Shown one piece after another: positions 44,096-51,000 of a stretch of DNA of 51,000 nt (its first letter is position 1; the number at the start of each line of letters is the position of its first letter). Under the pieces are notes generated by a model. That model saw only the letters and a program-made list of their open reading frames with translations, had not been told where the DNA came from and did not search any database. The stretch comes from Symbiodinium natans (lineage: Eukaryota > Sar > Dinophyceae > Suessiales > Symbiodiniaceae), in the NCBI GenBank assembly GCA_905221605.1, contig CAJNDS010002715.1:1-51000 (forward strand), read 5' to 3'. Position numbers and translations under genes: made by a program.

Positions 44096-44274
44096 CTAAT
44101 GCTGGACACGAACACGCCGTTGAACCCCGCGAAGAAGCGTTCCAGGATTCAAACCCTCCAGTTCCTTTGCAGCAGCCTGGTGCTCTGCGTAAAGCGCGAA
44201 GGCCCGACGCCATCGCGAGATGCGCCAGGCGCGCTGAATACGCAAGGCCGCGAAGTGAACGTAGACGCCTGGTC
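44096..44274 (-). CDS. Exon with IQ-like (calmodulin-binding type) motif
   Basis: A strong acceptor (GTTGTTTTTTCAG) is followed by 59 codons to a TAG. They encode AALRIQRAWRISRWRRAF, which matches the IQ consensus (IQ, then Arg, then a basic pair) in the usual spacing. A helical segment follows (LYAEHQAAAKELEGLNPGTL). IQ motifs are short amphipathic helices that bind calmodulin or related EF-hand light chains, in myosins, kinases and flagellar proteins. The exon may end before the TAG, since other frames beyond it also look coding (for example LASAILLRLVISAQRLVNEA). It starts in phase 1. Confidence 0.48.
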
Positions 44275-44583
44275 CTGAAAAAACAACTTTAATTTTGAAG
44301 ATTCTCATGACCAAACTACCGTCCAAAACTCAACATCAACCTAAAAACAGCTGGGCGTCGCTTTGGGAAGAGAAGATTGCTGGCACACCTGAGCTGATGC
44401 TGTTGCTTCTCGGGTAGAACCAGACCTGTAAAGGAGCTTCTGTGTGGTCACGACAGAAGACTTAACGCGTGCAGAATGGCATACAAACGAACCCCCCTTC
44501 CCCCCCACCCCATTCAGCAATCCTGAATGCAGGGATTGCGCTTCTCTGCTTCATACCAGGGATGCGGGCCCTTTTCGAGCCTT

Positions 44584-44739
44584 TTAAAGCCTTTCAACAA
44601 AGTTTAAGAAACCCACAAGCAACCACTCGTCGGGCACGGACGCCTCCTGTGATGCGCCCTCGCTGGCTTGCGCAGCTTGGGCCGCCTCAAAGACGAGACA
44701 AAAGGCTTTCAGGAGTTTGTGGTGCCCAATGGTGCCCAT
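44584..44739 (-). CDS. Candidate exon between IQ exons, 51 codons
   Basis: A short frame with an ATG at 44739 reads HHKLLKAFCLVFEAAQAAQA, then SQEASVPDEWLLVGFLNFVE, ending at TAA. The pyrimidine-rich stretch CCTTTTGTCTCGTCTTTGAG could be an acceptor, in which case the exon begins at GCGGCCCAAGC. The Ala/Gln/Glu helix would suit a linker between IQ motifs. An overlapping plus-strand frame of 120 codons (44469-44831) also looks protein-like, so confidence is modest. Confidence 0.3.
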   Translation of the reverse strand: MGTIGHHKLLKAFCLVFEAAQAAQASEGASQEASVPDEWLLVGFLNFVERL

Positions 44740-44853
44740 CACAGCATGGCATGGTTATGCAACCCAAGCAGACTGCAATCAGGAAATTCATGAACAATAC
44801 AGTTGGTAGCCGTTGTGCATCCGCCTTGTGACGCTGTAACCCTAATGCCCGCG

Positions 44854-45104
44854 TCACATGGGCATGTCCACACTCGTCCACACCGAGCTTGGAGTTGCCC
44901 CCAAAACTGCTGCACGCCCTAACGGCTCTAACCACATCCGACAGACAGCACCATGAATCCTCAACCGCTGGAACAGCCCCTCAGCCTTAAAGTGCCGAAT
45001 GCTCATCTTTCTTGGCCCTTTTTGAAGTCTGTTCTCCGGCCTTCGTTGTCGCCAGAAGCGCTGTAAGATCAGCGCTGCAGCCGTGCGCACGGCGTCGCGA
45101 CAGC
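44854..45104 (-). CDS. Exon with second IQ-like motif
   Basis: An acceptor (CGTTTTCCGCAG) leads in phase 1 into CRDAVRTAAALILQRFWRQR, an IQ-like motif in which Leu replaces the first Ile (LQRFWRQRR). A basic tail follows (RPENRLQKGPRKMSIRHFKA). The same phase and layout as the exon at 44096-44274 suggests repeated IQ modules in one gene. The 3' boundary is not clear. The frame runs to a stop at 44854. A second minus-strand frame (44987-45265) overlaps it. Confidence 0.42.
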
Positions 45105-46662
45105 CTGCGGAAAACGTCGGAAAGCAGCGGGCTCACTTCTTTGCAGCCGCAGGGCCTATTAAGTGCGAGGATGCGGGGCATGTCCGGCTGGTGTAGTGGA
45201 TGTAGTGGTGTAGGCTTGCAAGCAGCAAATTCTCGACGACATGACGGAAAACTACAGAAGCACATCCTGACATGGAAAAAATGCCCTGCCGTCTCTCTCT
45301 CTCATAAATCTTGACAACTCCAGGCTGCTCCCATCCAGCCTATCTCGCGTGGCACTCCCTCGGCTGACTCAACTGACAAGGGCTAGCAGGGACAGCATTT
45401 TTCCCTCGACTAAAACAAATTACCCTCCCAACAATAAACCATGTTAAGGCTCTGGGGCATGTGACTGTAGGAGCAGACCGAAAATTCCAACAGGGGTTTG
45501 GGCAGTCGGTGTGGTGATTGCCCTGAATCTTGCAGCATGCCCTGTATATCCCTGTAAAGCTCCTATGCACTCCGCAAATCATGCTCTGGCCCACATATTC
45601 TACTACGTCTGATTCTAGGCCCCGTAGTACAATGGCAACACGATATGAACATGACTACTGCTGCCACATGGGTGCACTACAGCTGCTCCGAATATCATCG
45701 ACAAGAAGTATGATGAGAGCTTAAGGATACTTCGACCTTCCTGGCCATTCTCGGCTCCGAGGGGCACTCGGCGCCTTGGTGGGCAGCGTGGGTTCGCGGA
45801 AATCTCGGGACCAGCTTGGCCGAGAGCTGCGCCTGCCGGCCATGCGAAGGGTCCCCCCTCACACGCGACTTGGGCTCTGACGTCCCGAAGAGCTGCTCGC
45901 CGAGCTGCAGTTGCGTAAAACTCTCGCTATGTCGCTGCGGTACATGGACATTTTGCGACCACTTCCTTGGCTGTGTCTTTGACACTTGAGTACGTACCAT
46001 GGAATGCCACTTGGTGTGGGAGCGGCAACAGTCACGGAGATCATGGAGGCATGGCCGTGCAACCTGCCAATCTAAAACATCTCCTTTCTAGGCAAGAAAT
46101 CAGAAGCCAAGTATGGTGCTGTAGATTTGCTCTGGTAGTTGGCAGCTCTCCAAGGCCACGCGGCGGCTTCTCGAGCTCGCAGAGCGGACCAGACTCCACG
46201 GGGGCACTGGGAGGCCACCTGAGCTCAGGCAGACTGCTGTGTGTACATCTTCCAAGACTGCGGATCGGACCTATCGATGCTGGTAGCAGCAATTTTCGCA
46301 AATTCGATGGAGTTGAGTTCTATAGCTTGCCACGCCCAGCACTTTCTTACAGCAGCACCTACCGAGCCTCTGCAAAATCCAAAGTCGGAAATACTCTTGC
46401 GGATGCACGCGGCATGCATCGCTAAAGTTGTTCCTGTCATGTGGCGGCGGCTCGACGTGGAGGAACTGATAGCCCTGTGTGGTCAAACGATGTTGCGGAT
46501 ATTGGACATGCCGGGATTGCGCTTTCGGGTTAAGGGCATACGCGCTTTTCCTGAGGATACCATACTTATCTGAGGATGCCCATAATTCATGTGCCAAATA
46601 ACAGTGCCTTAGATACAGTTACAGGCCTTCCAGGTTCGCCGGCATGTGACATGTGACTCTTG
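45105..46662. other. Uncertain coding signal on both strands
   Basis: Several frames of 85-152 codons overlap on both strands. The most protein-like are plus 46241-46573 (SEILLRMHAACIAKVVPVMW, then RRLDVEELIALCGQTMLRIL) and minus 45695-46000. The plus frame has an ATG and 110 codons and could be a gene or exon. I do not choose between strands. Confidence 0.35.
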
Positions 46663-46932
46663 CTAGCTCTGTCTTTCCTGTTGCGGGCAAGCTGACAGAA
46701 AATTGCCAGAGCTGCAACTCTGCATGAGACGCCGAACCGCAAAGCGAGCCACCCGGAATATGTCCAGTAAACCTAACAGTTCGATGGGCACCCGTGCACT
46801 GAGCACCCTGTCTTGACCCCTTTTTGTTTTCCCGACTTCTATAACCTTTCTGTAACGGGACCCATGCACGGTTGAAGGATAACAGCCGAAGCCAAGGCCT
46901 AACCTAACCGTTCCACCACAGGAGGCCCTCAC
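46663..46932 (-). CDS. Candidate terminal exon, unknown
   Basis: The frame from about 46850 reads KVIEVGKTKRGQDRVLSARV and PIELLGLLDIFRVARFAVRR, ending at TAG at 46663. A possible acceptor (GGGTCCCGTTACAG) sits just before KVIEV. Balanced basic and hydrophobic residues suggest a folded segment. No family is recognised. Confidence 0.3.
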   Translation of the reverse strand: MRASCGGTVRLGLGFGCYPSTVHGSRYRKVIEVGKTKRGQDRVLSARVPIELLGLLDIFRVARFAVRRLMQSCSSGNFLSACPQQERQS

Positions 46933-47084
46933 TGCATTGGCCTGCTCCCGCTGCGGCCGCCGCGGCGTGGTGTCGCGGACGCGGCTCGCCGTCGGGGAGG
47001 GACCCTTTGCTGAGAAATGCTGAATCTTCTCTGGACAGTTCTGTCACAGTCTCCCCCTCAAATTTCCTTGCAAGTTACCTTGGG

Positions 47085-47290
47085 CGCCCAAAACCCTGAT
47101 AAAAGTGGAACCCCAAACCGAGTTTTCCGGAAGATTTTGTCAAAAACCTGGTTTTGACTAACAGAACCGGATTCTTTCAAAATGTGGAAAACCCGTCAAA
47201 AACCGTCGAAAACCATTTTAAAACCGTCGGCTTCCATTTGTCCCTACAACGCCCGGTTTTGGTTTCCAGAACCTGGTTTTAAAGTAGAAC
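47085..47290. repeat. AAAACCG/CGGTTTT short imperfect repeats with hairpin
   Basis: Phrases such as AAACCGAGTTTTCC, GTCAAAAACCTGGTTTTGAC (a near-perfect inverted repeat near 47139-47158), GTCAAAAACCGTCGAAAACC and CCCGGTTTTGGTTTCC recur within 200 bases in both orientations. This could be a degenerate short-period array. Confidence 0.6.
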
Positions 47291-47336
47291 CTTCTTTTTC
47301 TTGGGTTTTGGTTGCTGAAGGTATTCACTACCCGAT

Positions 47337-47702
47337 GTGGGAGGCATTCTGACGCATTCGGACCTGCAATTGTTGGATACTTCGCCAGAGGCGCCTGAAT
47401 TCTCTGGAGGTACACGGCGGGACTCTCTGCGGACTTCTGTGGGCTTTGGATTCTCGGGGGTGGGCACTCCAGGGGGACCCGGCCAGGAGAACCGGGCTGG
47501 ACACTGGGCGAGAGTTGACTTAAAATCTTGCAACCCCGGGGAGGCGGAAGGGGGTTCACCTTGCGGCTTTGCGACAGGGGTTAGTAGGGGAAAAGTCCAA
47601 AACGAGGCCCTGGGTCGCATGGAGGACGAGTCAAAGCCAGGGTGCGTTCCCGCTCATCTTCGGCGAAATGCTCCTCACTGGATTTCGAGCTCGTGCCCTT
47701 GA
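47337..47702 (+). CDS. Open frame, 121 codons, uncertain strand
   Basis: The plus-strand frame reads LTHSDLQLLDTSPEAPEFSG and a Gly-rich middle. It has no ATG. Two minus-strand frames over the same bases (47218-47620) are also open and Pro-rich, so the apparent coding may come from GC-rich composition. Confidence 0.2.
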   Translation: MGGILTHSDLQLLDTSPEAPEFSGGTRRDSLRTSVGFGFSGVGTPGGPGQENRAGHWARVDLKSCNPGEAEGGSPCGFATGVSRGKVQNEALGRMEDESKPGCVPAHLRRNAPHWISSSCP

Positions 47703-47732
47703 GCGGAAGACTTTGAGCTTGGAAGCTTAAGC

Positions 47733-48155
47733 TTGCTGCTCGCTCTCCGTGAGGACGCTCTTGGATATGAGCCGGGTAGACGTCAGGATGGAAATCCTAC
47801 CTACAGCGAAGCCATGAAAAAGTGCACTAAGCTTGAACTCCAAAAACGGAATTCTGAGCCGTCACATCAAGCTCATGGATCTTCCAACGCGTTCACAGAC
47901 ACATCCCTGGCTGCCCTGGCCCAGAACCCTGCACAGTACCAGCCGTCCTGGCAGCCGACCTTGTCGCCGGCGTGCCCGATGCGGCACGCGCCTATTCCGT
48001 CACCGAGCGTTTTGGAGGCAGAGCAGGGAAGACGTAGCGGAATTTCTCCTATTTCTATAGTTTTGAAAGGGGCATCTCTCTTCTATTCACCCGCTCTTGA
48101 GATGGAATGCCATCCTGCCATCAAGAGTCGGCTCTGCTCAGCTGCGGCCTATTAG
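47733..48155 (+). CDS. Candidate coding frame, 140 codons, unknown
   Basis: The frame is open for 140 codons with a polar, disordered-type composition (NPTYSEAMKKCTKLELQKRN, then SSNAFTDTSLAALAQNPAQY) and a more hydrophobic end (LKGASLFYSPALEMECHPAI). The first codon is TTG, so it would be an exon or lack its start. The first in-frame ATG is at about 47814. An overlapping frame (47833-48060) is less convincing. No domain is recognised. Confidence 0.33.
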   Translation: MLLALREDALGYEPGRRQDGNPTYSEAMKKCTKLELQKRNSEPSHQAHGSSNAFTDTSLAALAQNPAQYQPSWQPTLSPACPMRHAPIPSPSVLEAEQGRRSGISPISIVLKGASLFYSPALEMECHPAIKSRLCSAAAY

Positions 48156-48611
48156 AAAGCCACAGGCCTGCCGCGGTGGGGAGCCCCCTGAGCTAAGGCC
48201 AGGCCGCCAAGGAAGCCTGGAGAGCCTCCAAGGGGAACAGGCTTCGGGGCGCTCTGAGCCAGAACATGCCACCTGCAGAGTGCCTCTGTCTTAGCATACG
48301 TCTTCGTCAGATGGAAGCTGAAAGGTCCCTTTTATGACACGCAAGTGCAGGGCCCGTACTAATCGTACTTATGCATTGTGCAAAAGCATTGTCAAGGGCG
48401 TGAGTTTAATCTTAAGGCCTTAGGGCTAAGGCAACAGCGACATCGAAGGCTTCCCGACGTTCTCGACTAAGAGAGACGGTCAGCCAACCCTTCCACTTTT
48501 GCCAGGGTGACGTGGGGCTGCCGCTGCTGGCACCAGGCCGGCGTGGGGAAGAGACGCGCACAGCCACGGCTGGGGACACAGGCCGACCTGCGTGAGAGAG
48601 CAGAGCTTCTG

Positions 48612-48969
48612 AGAGAGTTCTTTCAACAAAAAAACCAGCGTTCTTCGGTTTGATCCAACATCAGAAATGGAGGGTCGGGGGGAGTGGTCCTTTTACTGTG
48701 CGGCCGAAGCCATCCCCAAAAAAAACCGCCAAACCCGGCGTTCAATCCTTGCAGGCCTGGAAGCCGCGCGTCCACCGGTCGGGGCGCCGCAGTGCACCGC
48801 CGCACCTCCGGCAGTGCGTGAGTTGAAACTCGAAGAACTTTCAGCTGGGTTAACAAGTGCCGACCAAGAACCATGTGAACGCAAGCAAAACAACCGGATG
48901 GACCCGTGCCCCGACTCCAAGGCCACACCACATGTTACGGCGGTCGGGGCGATGACCACATCGAAGTAG
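48612..48969 (+). CDS. Candidate small gene or exon, 100 aa from ATG
   Basis: An ATG at 48667 opens 100 codons to a TAG. The frame is open upstream to a TGA at about 48609, adding about 18 protein-like codons. The product has charged helical parts (EAIPKKNRQTRRSILAGLEA, then AVRELKLEELSAGLTSADQE) and no membrane segment. A minus-strand frame (48693-49001) covers the same bases and is more hydrophobic. No family is recognised. Confidence 0.33.
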
Positions 48970-49188
48970 CTAAAACACAAGTCCACAAGGGCAAAGACCA
49001 AAACTGGAGGGCGGCCAAGGCCTAGTCAAGAGCCACATCAGGGATTTGCCAGCTTGTGTGATAACAGCTCGAGCCATCTTTGCACACCTGGAGGCTGTTG
49101 GCCTCAGACTCTACTGGGATCACCTCACGTTAGCCCGGAATAAGCCCATGCAGGACATCTCCTCTTCCAGCCGCTACAAGTAACTGAA

Positions 49189-49500
49189 CTAGATCCTGAC
49201 TAGCATCCATGTTCCCTGAAAAGGCCTGGTGCAAGTCCGATGTGGAGGCCGCATGCCGGGGCTGCACAGGTGGCGGGGACTGTCCCTGAGAAACACGAAG
49301 TATATGTCAGAGTCCAAATCAGCTCCATTTACATGCAACCTTGGAGTGGGAATGCGAAGTTTCAGCATTTCACCAGTAGAGTCAAAGGTGACCCATGCTA
49401 AAGCACACAAAAGGGAGTGCTCTTGAACATTTATGCCACCCCCAGCACCGATACTAGCTGTCGGAAGTGTCCAGCCCGGCACCTCACGCCCAAACTAAAA
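49189..49500 (-). CDS. Candidate exon with beta-rich sequence, unknown
   Basis: After AGCTTTTTAG (a possible acceptor) the minus strand reads FGREVPGWTLPTASIGAGGG, then LLCALAWVTFDSTGEMLKLR and HVNGADLDSDIYFVFLRD. Alternating hydrophobic and polar residues suggest beta strands of a folded domain. Beyond that the sequence becomes Pro/Arg/Cys-rich, so the true exon may end near a donor-like CTCAGG|GACAGT at about 49290. I cannot name the domain. Confidence 0.35.
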
Positions 49501-49502
49501 AG

Positions 49503-50453
49503 CTGTGCCTTAGTCGCACGGCAGCGGCCAGATGGGCTGTGCAGCAGTGGAACCTGAACGTGCTCTGTTTCTTTTAAGCTCGTTGTGGCCAGCAAAGATA
49601 GCTTGCATGGAGAACAGCTGCGAGTGGCTTCTGCATGTTTGCGGAGTGGCTCTGTACGGTGGCAGCCCCTGCACTACCTTGCCTCTACAGCAGCCGCTGC
49701 GGCCCTCACTCAGGAAATTCAGTGATTTTCAACAGTGGCCTTCGCCGTCCGGCGATTGGCCGGCAGCGAGGTGCGCGTGGCCATGCTTCCGCCTACTACT
49801 CATGCGCCAGCCCTGCAATGGAAGACATGACCGCAACAGCTTGTGCATCCAGTGCATCCAGTGCCCAGGCATGCGGCCTCACAGGAGAGCCCGGAAGGCC
49901 ACGCGAGATTCTGGAACCAGAAAGCCAACGGGGCTGACACATTCGAACGTGGCAGACTTAGCCTTGTGCTACTGACTGCCTGTATCTGGCCTGTCCCCAT
50001 TGCAAGTCCGTTGATGACGCGCTACGATAACAAAGCAGGGCGCCAGAACTTTACTCCCCTGCTCCAGGAAGAGGTGCGACTTATACTCTAGCCGAATCTA
50101 AACGTGGTTGATGCACGATGGTACAAGCAACATTCCACTTCATGCCTCACTGGCATACGTGGCTACATATATTTCATGTCCCTTGTCCAGAGCCCCAAGG
50201 CCACCACACCAGGGCATAGATGAGGAACTCGGTGCCTGCGCCAGTAGCGGTCAATTTTCGCTTCGGGGGCATTCGTGTACCTTGTACATTCGCCGAGCTT
50301 GCAGTCCGGGCATCCCCATCGGGTGGAAAATAGGGTGTGGAAAGTAGAGTGCGCCGCTAGGCCAAATCGATAGAAACCATCGGCCCTCACCAAGCATCGG
50401 TGGTATCAGAGATTCCAGGGCTCGCGCGATTCCCGTGGAGCAACGCCACCTGG
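49503..50453. other. No firm gene
   Basis: Plus-strand frames of 147, 100 and 82 codons overlap at 49532-50091 and cannot all be coding. The reading near 49850-50091 (GHARFWNQKANGADTFERGR) is the most protein-like. No splice or motif evidence decides. Confidence 0.35.
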
Positions 50454-50678
50454 TCATGTGAGGTCCGGCAATGAAAGTCGTGGCTTTGCCAGCAGCATCA
50501 ATCTGGCTGTGCGGGAGGCCATTTCGAACCTCCCCACCCTGTCCCTAAAGCCCAATTGCAAGATGTACATTCCAGTACTATCCCTAACCCGCTTGAACGC
50601 CTCAGCCTTATCATACACAAGCTTCCCTGCCCTCCCTATTGAGGCAATGTTCCGATTCCACTGTGCTGAGTGTTGCAC
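50454..50678 (-). CDS. Candidate exon, 74 codons, basic/helical
   Basis: A possible acceptor (CACTCAGCACAG) leads into WNRNIASIGRAGKLVYDKAE and AFKRVRDSTGMYILQLGFRD, then RFEMASRTARLMLLAKPRLS, ending at TGA at 50454. The composition is protein-like and richer in charged residues than the overlapping plus-strand frame at 50458-50685. It may belong to the same minus-strand gene as the segment at 49189-49500. No family is recognised. Confidence 0.35.
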   Translation of the reverse strand: MQHSAQWNRNIASIGRAGKLVYDKAEAFKRVRDSTGMYILQLGFRDRVGRFEMASRTARLMLLAKPRLSLPDLT

Positions 50679-50804
50679 TGCCTGACAGCTGTCTCACCTG
50701 CTGTCCTGAATACGTCCTGTCACATGATGCGTGCCTCTTTGTTCTTGCATCTAACTACTGTGGGGGATGGGGAATCCCCTATCTGTTCCGGTGTGGGTGC
50801 CTGG

Positions 50805-50825
50805 GAAAATGCCGTAGGCATTTTC
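50805..50825. other. Perfect 9-bp hairpin GAAAATGCC-GTA-GGCATTTTC
   Basis: Nine paired bases flank a GTA loop. The right arm GGCATTTTC recurs near 50854, and GGCATTTT again near 50890. The loop and right arm, CCGTAGGCATTTT, differ by one base from the first 13 bases of the conserved dinoflagellate spliced leader as I know it, but the rest does not match. Confidence 0.6.
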
Positions 50826-51000
50826 TTACGTGTTCAGAAACTGCCGGGGCATTTTCCGCTACGTCACCAGCTGCTATAGGCATATCCATGGCATTTTAAA
50901 GCATCTACTGAAGTTCTTGCAATGCGTTACCCTTTGGCAAACCCACCGATGTCAGGAAAGCCAAGCACGCCAAAACTGCAGCATGCGCTGCAAGTAGACC

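Noticed and set aside
44120-44160. Possible tRNA T-loop (GGGTTTGAATCC on the minus strand)
   Set aside because: The flanking bases do not form a T-stem, there is no matching A-box or cloverleaf, and the stretch lies inside the IQ exon.
1-51000. Bacterial operons, CRISPR arrays, prophage or defence systems
   Set aside because: There are no tightly packed same-strand genes, no ribosome-binding-site pattern, no regular direct repeats with unique spacers, and no hallmark phage or transposase motifs.

Overview
The window reads as nuclear DNA of a eukaryote with a large, gene-poor genome, most likely a dinoflagellate of the Symbiodinium type. That attribution is an inference. It rests on near-balanced base composition with no bacterial-style operons, short coding segments next to GT-AG splice signals, many degenerate islands of the TTTAGGG/CCCTAAA telomere word in both orientations, microsatellites and homopolymer tracts, and several coding segments broken by single-base indels. 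I saw no rRNA, tRNA, CRISPR array, bacterial insertion sequence or viral hallmark gene.

Best supported coding loci, all incomplete or spliced. (1) 6435-7302, minus: a two-exon model with one in-phase GT-AG intron gives a 243-residue protein. (2) 14922-15924, minus: a J-domain (DnaJ-like) protein with an HPD motif, a Cys cluster next to a strong GTAAGT donor, and a Cys/His-rich C-terminal module. (3) 43263-45104, minus: several exons, two with IQ-like (calmodulin-binding type) motifs and a plausible terminal exon. (4) 29723-30068, plus: an Arg/Ser-rich segment followed by a CCCH-like zinc finger, broken by a frameshift and a Cys-to-Tyr change. (5) 18492-20460, minus: a remnant whose protein-like sequence runs through several frames. 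Weaker exon candidates lie at 31110-31372, 32619-32914, 38588-38878, 40829-41400, 46663-46932, 47733-48155, 48612-48969, 49189-49500 and 50454-50678.

Layout. 1-6.4 kb is mostly non-coding with telomere-like decay and homopolymers. 6.4-7.3 kb holds the two-exon gene. 7.4-14.9 kb is non-coding with a head-to-head pair of telomere-like arrays at 12.0-12.2 kb and a 250-base GT microsatellite at 14.5 kb. 14.9-15.9 kb is the J-domain locus. 18.5-20.5 kb is the decayed minus-strand locus, followed by a 72-base duplication (20.9-21.1 kb) and a 41-base tandem repeat (21.65-21.81 kb). 22-29 kb is sparse apart from two long open frames. 29.7-33 kb holds the zinc-finger remnant and candidate exons. 33.6-38.6 kb is repeat-rich, with a stretch of about 1.2 kb lacking any sizeable open frame. 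38.6-51 kb has the highest density of exon-like segments, mostly on the minus strand.

No pathway or operon-like cooperation can be read from this window. Gene calls rest on open-frame length, residue composition, splice-signal phase and a few motifs. I could not run searches, and several opposite-strand readings look comparably protein-like, so confidences are kept low.
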